A DNA stretch of 64,000 bases from Mycobacterium sp. AT1 (GCF_002043095.1 NZ_MVOC01000066.1:22247-86246); one strand, 5' to 3'. Shown: positions 50,352 through 59,479, counted from the first letter of the stretch. The notes: generated by a model not told the origin, from the letters alone. Numbers and translations: made by a program.

Positions 50352-50503
50352 CTCGCGGAGGTAGAACTTCCGCTCGAACTCGAAATCGCCGACATCGGAC
50401 TCCGACGTCTCCCGACGTTAGCGCCTTGACACCCCGATCGTTCGCGGGCAGTGCCGTGGCCACAGGCGAATAGTCTTGCGCGGCAACGCGGCCACCTCTC
50501 GAG

Positions 50504-51451
50504 TCAGGTCCGCGTCGGCGCACCGATGAACTCGACACCGGCAGTGATCGCCGGTCGGTGGCGGAGGATCCTGTAGTGAGCCAACCGCCCCAGTCCCTTC
50601 GTCGTCAGCAGTCGCGCGCCCGGCCACGTCGCAGCGAGTCGCTGGCTGGCCGCGTACGGCGCATCGGGGTCATCCGGATCGTGAATGACGAGCAGCGGCG
50701 GGTAGCCGGCGAGGCGGCCGACGTGCTCCATGTTGGTCTCGTGCAGCGGCATTCCGATTCGCTTCTCCAGACGGCGCTGCAGCCCGGCCCGAATACGGCG
50801 GCCGAAGTCGTGCCGCGCCGCGAACAGATCCAGGTACAGGGGGAAGTCGCCCATCGGTGAGAGCAGAACCAACCGCCCGACACTGGCGCCTTCGGCCGCC
50901 GCGCACACCGTGGCATTTCCGCCGAGCGAATGGGCCACCACCGCATGGGCCGACCCGTGTGCCTCGATCACAGCCTTGATCGCCGCAGCGCACTCGACCG
51001 AAGTGGTCCGTCCCGGCGCGAGCTCGCCGGGGTCGGATTCGTTGTGGCTGGGCAGGTCGAACGCGATGACGCGATACCCGGCTGCCACCAGTGGCTTGAT
51101 GAACATGGCCAGATGCGGACGTCGGCCGCCCCAGCCGTGGACCAGATAGACCGGCGGTCCCTCGCCCCATTCCTCGCCGACGATCCGATGCTCATCCCAG
51201 TACGCCTCGAGCGGCTTACCCGGCGGCACACCCGGCGGCAGCCGGAGAGCCGATTCCATGACGGGCGGTGTGCACCACAACTCCACCGCCCATCGAGAGC
51301 CCAGGCCGGGTGCGAGCCGTTCGAGCACACGGAAACGCCTACGGACGTCGTCGGCGACCGGAGGAAGAATCTCGGAGCCGACGACATCAAGTGGGGGTAT
51401 CGCACCCTCCGGGGCCGACTCCGAGGCTCGGTCAGGCTTCCGTTCGGTCAT
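50504..51451 (-). CDS. Alpha/beta-hydrolase
   Basis: 315 residues from ATG 51451. VYLVHGWGGRRPHL is the oxyanion strand, VVAHSLGGNAT the nucleophile elbow (Ser), LLVIHDPDDPDAPY the acid, and LGRLAHYRIL near the C-terminus supplies the His. The cap region is long. No signal peptide. Substrate unknown; it resembles lysophospholipase/serine-aminopeptidase-type hydrolases. Divergent from the cutinase gene. The frame is open far upstream, but the coding signature begins at this ATG. Confidence 0.85.
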   Translation of the reverse strand: MTERKPDRASESAPEGAIPPLDVVGSEILPPVADDVRRRFRVLERLAPGLGSRWAVELWCTPPVMESALRLPPGVPPGKPLEAYWDEHRIVGEEWGEGPPVYLVHGWGGRRPHLAMFIKPLVAAGYRVIAFDLPSHNESDPGELAPGRTTSVECAAAIKAVIEAHGSAHAVVAHSLGGNATVCAAAEGASVGRLVLLSPMGDFPLYLDLFAARHDFGRRIRAGLQRRLEKRIGMPLHETNMEHVGRLAGYPPLLVIHDPDDPDAPYAASQRLAATWPGARLLTTKGLGRLAHYRILRHRPAITAGVEFIGAPTRT

Positions 51452-51587
51452 GGCCGACGATCGGGTCGAGTGGTGGCACGCGGCGACCCTAGCAGCGTGC
51501 CGCCGCGGCTCTGGTCCCACGGGGCGTCTCGAGTTCGCTGAGGTGAACGTCAATTGTTGGAGGTAGTGCATTTCCGCTGACAGGGAG

Positions 51588-51593
51588 TATTCT
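51588..51593 (+). promoter_or_regulatory. -10 element of a probably leaderless cutinase transcript
   Basis: TATTCT lies 7 bases before the ATG at 51601 with no ribosome site between, so transcription would start at or next to the start codon. Mycobacterial promoters often need little more than a -10. Leaderless starts are common in mycobacteria. Confidence 0.4.
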
Positions 51594-51600
51594 CTGCTGG

Positions 51601-52482
51601 ATGCGACACCATCGCCGACGTAGCTCGCGGATGACGAAAGGCCGTTTGGCGGGTGGCGGCGCTGCGGCGCTGGTGATTGCTGTGGCACAGCAGTGGATTC
51701 CCGGTACCGGGCCAGTTGCGTCCGCCGCCGACTGCGCCGATGCCGAGGTGGTCTTTGCCCGGGGCACGGACGAGCCGAAGGGCATCGGCCAGGTCGGCTC
51801 TGCCTTCGTCGACTCACTGCGCGCGCAGGTCGCCGGCATGAACATCACGACGTACGCGGTGGATTACGACGCGGGCAAGCTCCAGCTGGGCAGCGGCGAC
51901 GGCGCCAAGGACGCGATCAAGCACATCAAAACCATGGCGGCCTCGTGCCCCGACACCAAGATCGTGTTGGGTGGCTACTCCCAAGGGGCGAACGTCGTCA
52001 ACATCGTCGCCGGCAATCCCATCGTCGGAATCGCGTGGGGGCCAGCTCTCCCGTCGTCGTTGGCGGAAAACGTCGCGGCGATTGCGACCTTCGGCAATGT
52101 CGCCAACCGCTCGGGTACCAAGTTGCCGTCCCAGTCTGCGATGTTCACCGGTAAGGCGATCGATCTGTGCAACCCAACGGATCCGATCTGTCACACAGGT
52201 GAGGGCAATGCATGGAGCGGGCACACCGATGGCTACGTCCCGGTGTACACCACGCAGGCTGCTGTATTCGCGGCGTCGACGTTGGTGGCCGGGTCGAGCT
52301 TGGTCGTGCCGGGGTTCGGGCCACCCACGGCTCATGGGCAGCTGCCGGGGTATGACGCAACCCCGCCCGGGTACGGCACGCCGGCCCCAATTTACGCGTC
52401 GCAGCCACAGGGTTCAGACCACCTGCCGCCCGGCTACGTCCCGTCTGCGCCCGACCCCTCTTTCGTGAGCGGCCTGCCGTGA
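51601..52482 (+). CDS. Secreted cutinase-family esterase (CULP)
   Basis: 293 residues. A twin-Arg-rich leader (MRHHRRRSSRMTKGRLAGG) and hydrophobic stretch end at ASAADCADAEVVFARGTDE, the usual mature start with a disulfide Cys. GGYSQGANVV carries the nucleophile Ser, DPICHTG the acid with its Cys pair, and SGHTDGY the catalytic His. A Pro/Gly-rich tail of about 60 residues after position 230 may act as a cell-wall anchor or linker. CULP enzymes cleave lipid or polyester esters outside the cell. ATG 51631 is a possible shorter start. Confidence 0.92.
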   Translation: MRHHRRRSSRMTKGRLAGGGAAALVIAVAQQWIPGTGPVASAADCADAEVVFARGTDEPKGIGQVGSAFVDSLRAQVAGMNITTYAVDYDAGKLQLGSGDGAKDAIKHIKTMAASCPDTKIVLGGYSQGANVVNIVAGNPIVGIAWGPALPSSLAENVAAIATFGNVANRSGTKLPSQSAMFTGKAIDLCNPTDPICHTGEGNAWSGHTDGYVPVYTTQAAVFAASTLVAGSSLVVPGFGPPTAHGQLPGYDATPPGYGTPAPIYASQPQGSDHLPPGYVPSAPDPSFVSGLP

Positions 52483-52485
52483 GGC

Positions 52486-52519
52486 TCCGAAACCTCAACA
52501 ACCTCAACTGAGTTTCGGA
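52486..52519 (+). terminator. Hairpin after cutinase (possible terminator)
   Basis: TCCGAAAC (52486-52493) and GTTTCGGA (52512-52519) form an 8-bp perfect stem just after the cutinase stop. The loop holds a tandem 9-mer AACCTCAAC. There is no T-run, so factor-dependent termination or another role is possible. The following 286 bp to 52805 hold no recognisable gene. Confidence 0.4.
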
Positions 52520-52805
52520 CAACGGTGCTGCACGACGAGGAGTGAGCGCCACGTCGCTCCCGGTCACGGGCACGTCACCACGTGCGGGCTGCCGGCGGCA
52601 GTCGGGAAGCGCGTCGAATGCAATCCATTGTCGAGGTGATCACGACCCGGGAACCCGCCCTTCGGCGCGACTGAAGGCCGACAGCGCTGGCCTTCCTAGT
52701 GCCTGCCCTCGAGCCCGCCGCGGCCGTCTTGACTAGGTGACTGTGGAAATAACGGTGTTTTCGGCCTGACACGCTGAGCGATGCTCGGCGAGAAAGGTCG
52801 CCGTG

Positions 52806-53176
52806 ATGACGACACTGAATGACGTGAGCAAGAGGAAGGCGAAGCCGTCCGCTGGGCAGCAGGCTGCGGTCGAGCTGGTCCGGCTCTGGCCCAGGAAGAG
52901 GGCCTGTCACTGACAGGACCCGATGGGCTGCTCATACAGCTGACCAAAGCGGTCCTGGAGACCGCGCTGAACGAGGAGATGGCCGAGCACCTCGGGTACG
53001 AGCAGCACGATCCGCCAGAAACGGGCACCGGCAACGTCCGCAACGGCACCCGATCCAAGACGGTGCTGACCGACACCACCGGCCCGGTCGAGATCGACGT
53101 ACCACGGTATAGGGCCGCGACATTCGAGCCGCAGATCGTCAAGAAACGTCAACGCCGGCTCTCCGGGGTCGACGAA
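52806..53176 (+). pseudogene. IS256-family transposase, N-terminal fragment, frameshifted
   Basis: Starts MTTLNDVSKRKAKPSAGQ and then continues, after a change of frame near 52884, in LAQEEGLSLTGPDGLL, LTKAVLETALNEEMAEHLGYE and GNVRNGTRSKTVLTD...GPVEIDVPR...IVKKRQRRLSGVDE. This is the N-terminal region of actinobacterial IS256/Mutator transposases. The first frame ends at a TGA; an extra CT (CTCTGG where CTGG is expected) explains the shift. Similarity ends abruptly at GVDE, and the DDE catalytic core is gone. No active transposase can be made. Confidence 0.8.
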
Positions 53177-53192
53177 GCCGAAGGCCCGATCA

Positions 53193-53727
53193 CTTGTCCG
53201 GCTCGCCACCCTGGAGCAGATTGCGGCACACCTCGACCCATTTACCGGAACCGTCGCGCGCCTTGCCCGCGACCTGCTCGAGCGGTGCCGCGTACTGACC
53301 CAACAGATCAACGGGGAGATCACCGACCTGGTGTCGAGCATGGCGCCCTCATCGATTGCGATCCCAGGCTGCGGAGCCATCACCGCGGCCAAGATTCTCG
53401 GTGAGACCGCCGGGGTCGATCGATTCCGATCCAAGGACGTCTACGCTCGTCCCAACGGCACCGCGCTGATGCCGGTCTGGTCCTCCAACAAGGCCTGGCA
53501 CCGGCTAAGCCGAACTGGGAACCGCCAACTCAACGCAGCCCTGCACCGGATCGCGCTCACCCAGGTGCACTGGCACGAACCAGCCAAACCAGATGATGGA
53601 ACGCCGCAAAGCCGGCGGGGACAGCGGCATGGAAGCACTGCGCGTACTCAAACGGCGGCTGTCCGACGTCGTCTACGCAGCGCTACGAACCGACCTCATC
53701 TCGGCCGTCGAAACCACTGCTGCTTGA
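53193..53727 (+). pseudogene. IS110-family transposase, C-terminal fragment, frameshifted
   Basis: The frame from 53193 reads LVRLATLEQIAAHL...LLERCRVLTQQINGEI and continues in IAIPGCGAITAAKILGETAG, DRFRSKDVYARPNGTAL and HRLSRTGNRQLNAALHRIAL, the C-terminal Transposase_20 part of IS110 proteins. After HWHEPAK a shift near 53590 is needed to reach MMERRKAGGDSGMEALRVL and VYAALRTDL before the TGA at 53727. The N-terminal DEDD domain is missing. No start codon of its own is present. Confidence 0.8.
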
Positions 53728-54079
53728 CAGAGGAGCTAGAGATAGTCCCAACACGCGCGGGCGTCGAGCCACTATCGGAACTCCACGCACGACGATGGAA
53801 TCGGGGTGTGACAGTGCAACGGGCGGTATCGATGGATCCCTCACAGGGCGATGTGTTGCGCGACAGCCAGCCAGTCGCCGTTGTGAACCATTTTGACGCA
53901 TTGGCGCCGTCGAGGTCGGTCGGAACCGTATCGAATCCGCGGTCCCGCGAGTGCTCGTCGGCGCTGCCGGACTCCCCGGTCGTAACCCAGAGCGCCGCAA
54001 TTGCGACCGCCTTTGTGAAAGGGTCCTGACCCGCGGCGGGTACCGGATCCATCCACAGGCGGAATCTGCGGTTGATGCA
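53728..54079. other. 352-bp region without a recognisable gene
   Basis: Short frames on both strands (for example minus-strand 53696-54052) have no family signature and unconvincing composition. It may be degraded sequence left beside the insertion remnant. The end of the fumarylacetoacetase-family gene follows. Confidence 0.4.
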
Positions 54080-54964
54080 CTATTTCACGATGTTCTGCAA
54101 CAACCCCACGCCGTGGATCTCGACTTCTACGAGGTCGCCGCTTTGCAGCCATTGCGGCGGTTGACGTTTCGCGCCGATGCCTTCCGGGGTGCCAGTGGCA
54201 ATGACGTCGCCAGGGCTGAGCTCCAAGAAATGGGAAATGTAGGAGACGATCCGCGCCAGAGAGAAGATCATGTTGCGCGTGTTCGACTTCTGCACCTGCA
54301 CGCCGTTCACCCGCGTGCACAGATCAAGCGTCTGCGGGTCGCCCACCTCGTCGAGGGTGACCAGCGTCGGTCCGCAGGGCGTCGATCGATCGACCGCCTT
54401 GCCGGGCAACCACTGCGTGCCGCGGTACTGCAGATCGCGGGCGGTGATGTCGTTGAGGACGGTCACTCCCGCGAGATAGTTGAGGGCGTCACTCTCCGAC
54501 ACACGACGGCATTGACGACCGATCACGATGGCGAGCTCGCCTTCGAAGTCGAGGTTCGCGGTTACCTCTGAGCAATCGATGCCCTCCTTCGGCCCAATCA
54601 GGCTGCTCGCGAACTTGGCGAAGATGTCGGGATGGTCGGGGAACTTGCGCCCGGTCTCTCCAACGTGGTCTGAGTAGTTGAGCCCCACGCAGAGAACCTT
54701 TTTCGGATTGGCCACCGGTGGCCCGAGGTGCAGTTCGCCAATCAGCCCAGCGGACGCGATCGATGCGGGATTGAGTTGCGCGACTCTTTGCGACAGACCA
54801 CCGAGACGGCCGCCAGCCGCGTCGAGAAGATCGCGTACAGAATCGAAGGGAGGGCCGTCGACTTCCCCGATCGCATAGAGCACGTCGTTGAGGTTGAGGA
54901 CGTCTTCGCCGATCAGCACGCCGGGAAGCCAACGGTTGGCAGACGAGTAAGTGACGAGTCGCAT
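54080..54964 (-). CDS. Fumarylacetoacetate-hydrolase-family protein
   Basis: 294 residues. KVLCVGLNYSDHVGE, PDIFAKFASSLIGP, LDFEGELAIVIG (metal-binding Glu/Glu/Asp) and TGTPEGIGAKR are the family blocks in order. Members cleave or decarboxylate acylpyruvates and 2-hydroxy-dienoic acids (FAH, HpaG, 2-hydroxyhepta-2,4-diene-1,7-dioate isomerase) using Mg. It is the last minus-strand gene after aldehyde dehydrogenase and Baeyer-Villiger monooxygenase, which suggests a final C-C cleavage or hydration step. The substrate is unknown. Confidence 0.9.
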   Translation of the reverse strand: MRLVTYSSANRWLPGVLIGEDVLNLNDVLYAIGEVDGPPFDSVRDLLDAAGGRLGGLSQRVAQLNPASIASAGLIGELHLGPPVANPKKVLCVGLNYSDHVGETGRKFPDHPDIFAKFASSLIGPKEGIDCSEVTANLDFEGELAIVIGRQCRRVSESDALNYLAGVTVLNDITARDLQYRGTQWLPGKAVDRSTPCGPTLVTLDEVGDPQTLDLCTRVNGVQVQKSNTRNMIFSLARIVSYISHFLELSPGDVIATGTPEGIGAKRQPPQWLQSGDLVEVEIHGVGLLQNIVK

Positions 54965-55050
54965 GAGGCATCTCTTTCATTCGGAACGGCGGCAGCGCTT
55001 AGGTGACGTGGTCGGCGGGTCGAGACGTGCTGACCACGGGCAGGTGTGTG

Positions 55051-56421
55051 TCAGGCGATCCTGTGCAGTTTCTTGTTTGCGAACTCGTCGAGGCCTAGCC
55101 TGCCGAGTTCGCGACCGATGCCCGATGCCTTGACCCCGCCGAAGGGCAGGTTGGCCTTGCTGCGGATCAACGAGTTGAGCCCCACCATGCCGGCCTCCAG
55201 GCGGTCGGCCACATCGTTTGCCAATTCGGGGTTTTGGGTGAACACCGATGAACCCAGCCCGAATCGGGAGTCGTTGGCCAGCCGGATCGCCTCATCGATG
55301 GAATCGGCCTTGAAGACGACGGCTACGGGTCCGAACAGCTCCTCACCGTATGCGCGCATCTCCGGGGTAACGCCGGAGAGGATGGTCGCCGGGTAGTAGG
55401 CGCCGGGTCCATCGGGTACGGTGCCCCCGACGTGAAGTGTGGCGCCGCTGGCGACGGCTTCGTCGACTTGTTCGGCGATTTCTTGGCGCCCACTGACAGA
55501 CGCCATGGGACCGAGCTTGGTGCTGGAGTCGAGTGGGTCGCCGGCGACCCACTTCTGCGTTCGTTCGACGAAGCCCGCGAGAAAATCCTCGTAGACGTCG
55601 CTGTGCACGATGAAGCGCTTGGCCGCTGTGCAGGCCTGGCCGGCGTTGTTGAAACGCCCGGTTTCGGCGAGATCGAGGGCGGCCTGGATGTCGGCATCGG
55701 CCAGCACGATGAAGGGGTCGGACCCTCCGAGCTCGAGGACGCACTTCTTGAGGTGCTTTCCTGCTTGCGCCGCGACGGTGCGTCCGGCCTCTTCGGATCC
55801 GGTCAGCGAGACCCCTTGCACCCGTGGATCGGCGATGACGTCAGCGATCTGGTCAGACGAGACCAGGAGGTTTTCGTAGATCCCTTCGGGCGCTCCGGCG
55901 TCGGTGACGATCGAGGCGATGTTCAGCCCTGTTTGCGTGCACGAGCGGGCGTGCTTGAGGAGAATCGTGTTGCCCAAGACGAGGTTTGGAGCGATGAATC
56001 GCGCCACCTGGTATACGGGGAAGTTCCACGGCATGATCCCGAGGATCGCGCCTATGGACCGGGTGCGAACCAGCGCCCGGCCACCATCGCTGACGTCGAG
56101 TTCTTCGTCTGCGAGCAGCTGTGCGGCGTTGTCGGCGTAGTAGTCGAAGATCGACGCGGCCAGTTCGATCTCGCCTTCGGCTTGGGTGACTGGTTTGCCC
56201 ATTTCGACGGCCACGGTGTGGGCGAGTTCGGCCTTGCGCTCACGGTGCAATTCGGCGATTCGGGACAGCAGGGCCGCGCGCTTCTCCAACGGCGTGTGAC
56301 TCCACGATTCGTGTGCGTCGGCGGCGCGGGCGACGGCCGCATCGGTGGCATCGCTGGTGAGCAAGGTGTATTCGGCAATCGGCTCGCCGGTCCGCGGGTT
56401 GACGGTCTGGTAGGTCGTCAT
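55051..56421 (-). CDS. NAD(P)-dependent aldehyde dehydrogenase (succinate-semialdehyde-dehydrogenase-like)
   Basis: 456 residues from ATG 56421. GIMPWNFPVYQVARF, VSLTGSEEAGRTVA, LELGGSDPFIVL (catalytic Glu) and NNAGQACTAAKRF (catalytic Cys) are the standard motifs. The overall style is that of the GabD/succinate-semialdehyde group, which lacks the long helix insert of other ALDHs. It would oxidise the aldehyde formed after Baeyer-Villiger cleavage by the upstream enzyme. The frame is open far upstream, but the family starts here. 28 bp separate it from the monooxygenase gene. Confidence 0.92.
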   Translation of the reverse strand: MTTYQTVNPRTGEPIAEYTLLTSDATDAAVARAADAHESWSHTPLEKRAALLSRIAELHRERKAELAHTVAVEMGKPVTQAEGEIELAASIFDYYADNAAQLLADEELDVSDGGRALVRTRSIGAILGIMPWNFPVYQVARFIAPNLVLGNTILLKHARSCTQTGLNIASIVTDAGAPEGIYENLLVSSDQIADVIADPRVQGVSLTGSEEAGRTVAAQAGKHLKKCVLELGGSDPFIVLADADIQAALDLAETGRFNNAGQACTAAKRFIVHSDVYEDFLAGFVERTQKWVAGDPLDSSTKLGPMASVSGRQEIAEQVDEAVASGATLHVGGTVPDGPGAYYPATILSGVTPEMRAYGEELFGPVAVVFKADSIDEAIRLANDSRFGLGSSVFTQNPELANDVADRLEAGMVGLNSLIRSKANLPFGGVKASGIGRELGRLGLDEFANKKLHRIA

Positions 56422-56449
56422 GGGATGGGTTTCCTTCGCTGGTGACGGA

Positions 56450-58075
56450 TTAGGCGGTGGACGGGACGTGGACGTGGTAGCTGGGAAAGTCGCTGTCGGC
56501 TTCGGTGTTGGCGGTGGCGATGAAGCTGTCGAGGCCGGCGACGAAGAAGTTCGACGGCGTGACCTGACGTTTACCGGGAATGTTGTTGCCGAACAGCCAC
56601 GATCCCGTTTCGAGGTAGAGCGATCCCTGCAGCGCGTTGCGGCATGTCTGCAGCCATGCTTCTTCGCTTTCGGCTGTGAGTTCGATGGATGCGGCGGGGA
56701 CGTCGACGAGGCTGGCGACCGCCCGACCGATCCACTTGGCCTGTACACCGATCGCCGGGGGAAGGTTGACGAAGGGCCCACATGGGCCCAGGACCATGAA
56801 CATGTTGGGGAAGCCGTTGACGGTGATGCCCATGTGACTTCGGGGTCCTTCGCTCCAGTGCTCGTTGAGCGTCCGGCCGTCACGTCCGGTGATGTCCAGC
56901 CCGCGATAGCTGCCGTCCTGGGCGTCAAATCCGGTGGCGAGGACCAGCACGTCCAACTCGTGCAGTTGGCCGTCGGAGGTGACGAGGCCGTTCTCGGTGA
57001 AATGCGTGATGGGTGTGTCGCGCAGTGACACGAGGGAGACGTTGGGCTGATTGAAGATCTCGAAATACCCTGAGTCGCAGATTGGTCGGCGAGCGAACAT
57101 CTCCCACGGAGTCAGCTTCCGGGCCGTCTCGGGGTCATTGACGATGGAGGAGATCTTGCGCCGGATGAAGTTCGCCGCTTCCTCGTTGGCTGCGCGATCC
57201 GTCGTCAGATCACTGAAGGTCTCGTTGCAGAACGTGTAGGGGCCACCCTTGTTCCACGCCCACTCGTAGATGGCTTCGCGTTCCTCCTCGGAGACACTGA
57301 AGGTCTTCCGTTCGTTCTCCTCGTTGATGCCGAAACCCAGTTTCACGCGGCTGAATTCGTCCCACCGGTCCTGGCAGGTTGCCTTGAACGCGGCCAGCTC
57401 TTCGGGTGTCCAGCTGCGGTTGCGCGCGGGAACGCTGTACTGCGGCGTGCGTTGAAACGACGTGAGGTGACCGGCGGTCTTGGCGGCTTCGGTCATGAAC
57501 TGCACTCCGGTGGAACCGTTTCCGATGACACCGATGCGCTGGCCGGTGAGGTCGAGGTCCTCCGGCCAGGCTGCGGTGTGGACGATCCTGCCCTGGAACT
57601 GATCTAGTCCCGGGAAGTTCGGGACGTTCATCCGTGACAGCAAGCCCAGGGCGGTGATCAGGAATCGTGCTTCGAAATCACCCTTGTCGGTGTGGACCAG
57701 CCATGTTTGGGACGCTTCGTCGAAGGTGGCTGCCCGCATCTCGGTCTCCAGTTGGAACCGCGAGCGCAAGTCGAAGTGATCGACGGCGTCTTCGAGGTAG
57801 CGGCGGATGTCGGGCGCCTGAACGTAGCGGGTGTTCCACTCGGTCCGCTGATACAGCTCGTGCTCGAAGGGGAGCTGGTACATGAAGCTTTCGGTATCCG
57901 ACAACGCGCCCGGGTAGCGGTTCCAGAACCACGTCCCGCCGACGCCAGATCCCTTTTCGATGACGATCGCGTCCAGTCCCAACTCGCCGTGCAATGCGCG
58001 TAACGCGGCGATTCCGCCGAATCCGGCGCCAACGATCAATGCGTCTACTTTACGAATTGACGTGCCTTCGTTCAT
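56450..58075 (-). CDS. Baeyer-Villiger flavin monooxygenase
   Basis: 541 residues. GAGFGG (FAD), GNGSTG (NADPH) and the diagnostic fingerprint FxGxxxHxxxWP, present as FQGRIVHTAAWP, define a type I BVMO like cyclohexanone monooxygenase. It inserts O2-derived oxygen next to a ketone to give an ester or lactone. The product would be hydrolysed and oxidised by the adjacent ALDH and FAH-family enzymes. AAGGGA precedes the ATG. An operator-like repeat lies 33-59 bp upstream of the start, and a LysR gene sits behind it. The ketone is unknown. Confidence 0.92.
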   Translation of the reverse strand: MNEGTSIRKVDALIVGAGFGGIAALRALHGELGLDAIVIEKGSGVGGTWFWNRYPGALSDTESFMYQLPFEHELYQRTEWNTRYVQAPDIRRYLEDAVDHFDLRSRFQLETEMRAATFDEASQTWLVHTDKGDFEARFLITALGLLSRMNVPNFPGLDQFQGRIVHTAAWPEDLDLTGQRIGVIGNGSTGVQFMTEAAKTAGHLTSFQRTPQYSVPARNRSWTPEELAAFKATCQDRWDEFSRVKLGFGINEENERKTFSVSEEEREAIYEWAWNKGGPYTFCNETFSDLTTDRAANEEAANFIRRKISSIVNDPETARKLTPWEMFARRPICDSGYFEIFNQPNVSLVSLRDTPITHFTENGLVTSDGQLHELDVLVLATGFDAQDGSYRGLDITGRDGRTLNEHWSEGPRSHMGITVNGFPNMFMVLGPCGPFVNLPPAIGVQAKWIGRAVASLVDVPAASIELTAESEEAWLQTCRNALQGSLYLETGSWLFGNNIPGKRQVTPSNFFVAGLDSFIATANTEADSDFPSYHVHVPSTA

Positions 58076-58107
58076 GGCTGAATCCCTTCATGCGCGGAAA
58101 CAATGAT

Positions 58108-58134
58108 TGGTGTCGGACTCTTATCCGACTACCA
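58108..58134. promoter_or_regulatory. Inverted repeat upstream of the Baeyer-Villiger monooxygenase gene
   Basis: TGGTGTCGGA (58108-58117) and TCCGAC-T-ACCA (58124-58134) form a ten-base inverted repeat with a six-base spacer and one unpaired base. It sits 33-59 bp before the minus-strand start at 58075. The spacing suits a regulator site, and the LysR protein encoded just behind it is a natural candidate, though a TetR protein is equally possible. Confidence 0.5.
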
Positions 58135-58283
58135 GGTATGAAACGGCGCTGTGGTGTCGCTTAACGCGATCTTTGGCCGTGGAATTCACGTTACCCGCGT
58201 CACAACTCATGCTCTAGTGGGTATTGGTGCGAATTACGCGGCGGATTGTTGCCTCCGATGCGAAGCGGTCGCGGCACGAGGGG

Positions 58284-59198
58284 TCAGCAGCCGTCGTCGG
58301 TGGAATGTCGTGGAAGGCATTCGAGAGCAATGTTGACGGCCGGCGTGGGTGACGGGTCACGCCATGCGACGCGTAGATGCACGTCGGGAACGCGTTGGGC
58401 ATCTGTTGCGGCGAGGGGCACGAAGACCACGTCGGGGTTCGGGGTCCGACGGCCTACCGAGGCAAGCGCCAAGTGGCAACCCACCTCGGCACTGACGAGA
58501 GCGATGCACGACTGGGTGTCTGGGGCGAACTGAACGTCGTCGCCGATCGTCCTGCCATAGGCGAATCCAAGACGCCACAGACGGTCGGTCGTGACCGACC
58601 CGCCAAGGTAGGGCAGGCAGACGAAATGTTCATCAGCCACCTGGTCGAAGGAGATTTCGTCGTCGCCAGCCAGTGGATGAGATCGGGGAAGGGCAACCAC
58701 CAACGAATCGCGCAACAACAGACGCGAGGAGATGCCCGGAGGAAGTTGATCCCACCGCCCCAACGCGATGTCGGTCTGCTGACTGACGAGGTTCTCCATC
58801 GCAGGTCGAGAGATTGGCTGCGAGGACAATTCGACGCGGATCCCGGGGTGTTCCGAACGCATCCTGCGCGCGAGTGAGGCCACGATCGGGTGTGCCGCCA
58901 ACCCGGAGAATTCCACGCGGACGACGCCGATCTCGCCGTTGGTCGCCGCTCGTACCGCGTCGGTGGCGCGCTGCACCGCCTCCAACGCTTCGCGGGCGGG
59001 TTCAACCAATGCTCTACCGGCATCGGTGAGCGCCACGGTCCGGGTGTTGCGATCGAACAGTCGCGTCCCAAGCTCGTTTTCCATGCTGCTGATCGTGCGA
59101 CTGAGCGGGGCATGTGCCATGAAGAGCTGTTCGGCGGCGCGGCCAAAATGAAGGTGCTCGGAGACGGCCAGGAACGCTTCCAACTGCCGTACGTCCAT
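58284..59198 (-). CDS. LysR-family transcriptional regulator
   Basis: 304 residues from ATG 59198, fixed by a perfect AGGAGG six bases before it; an upstream in-frame start at 59219 is less likely. The winged helix is MDVRQLEAFLAVSEHLHFGRAAEQLF...PLSRTISSMENELG (cited in part), followed by a periplasmic-binding-like effector domain. It is read in the same direction as the monooxygenase genes downstream and divergent from the 2-hydroxyacid dehydrogenase gene. It probably controls one or both. Effector unknown, perhaps an intermediate of the ketone pathway. Confidence 0.92.
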   Translation of the reverse strand: MDVRQLEAFLAVSEHLHFGRAAEQLFMAHAPLSRTISSMENELGTRLFDRNTRTVALTDAGRALVEPAREALEAVQRATDAVRAATNGEIGVVRVEFSGLAAHPIVASLARRMRSEHPGIRVELSSQPISRPAMENLVSQQTDIALGRWDQLPPGISSRLLLRDSLVVALPRSHPLAGDDEISFDQVADEHFVCLPYLGGSVTTDRLWRLGFAYGRTIGDDVQFAPDTQSCIALVSAEVGCHLALASVGRRTPNPDVVFVPLAATDAQRVPDVHLRVAWRDPSPTPAVNIALECLPRHSTDDGC

Positions 59199-59240
59199 GG
59201 CGACCTCCTCGTGCACCATCCGCTGTCACATGACCCTAAC

Positions 59241-59254
59241 CTAACGTCCGTTAG
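59241..59254. promoter_or_regulatory. 14-bp palindrome (first copy of shared operator), TetR-like
   Basis: CTAACG-TC-CGTTAG in the divergent region between the LysR gene and the 2-hydroxyacid dehydrogenase gene. The same arms, CTAACG and CGTTAG, recur at 63832-63845 around AA. The form CTAACGnnCGTTAG resembles TetR-family operators in mycobacteria. No TetR gene is in the window. Confidence 0.65.
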
Positions 59255-59479
59255 TTAGCAAGGATGGGCGGCGGTGGGCCGCGTCAAAGCGGCTGAAACG
59301 ACGATCATTAATCCACCTTCAGCACTGCAGCGGCTCTCGTTTCGCAATACAGCCACGCATACTTCAAATGGCGTTGACTCCTGACATGACCGGCTCTAGA
59401 TTTCCAAAAGTAGCCTGCGCAGTTCGCATTATCCATTTGTCGATGTCAGGCAAATACCGCTTCGATAGGAGAATTCGGC

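Larger units (their letters stand above)
52806..53727 (+). mobile_element. Composite IS remnant: IS256-family 5' part joined to IS110-family 3' part
   Basis: The left part is IS256-like and the right part IS110-like, meeting within about 17 bp near 53176-53193. Each carries frameshifts or truncations, so neither is mobile. The simplest history is insertion of one element into another or recombination between them, then decay. I see no clear terminal inverted repeats or target duplication. It marks the left boundary of the catabolic island that starts at 54080. Confidence 0.75.

Noticed and set aside
53331..54029. A 232-codon frame as a standalone gene
   Set aside because: Its first part is the IS110 C-terminal fragment in frame and the remainder is frameshifted nonsense; treated as pseudogene.
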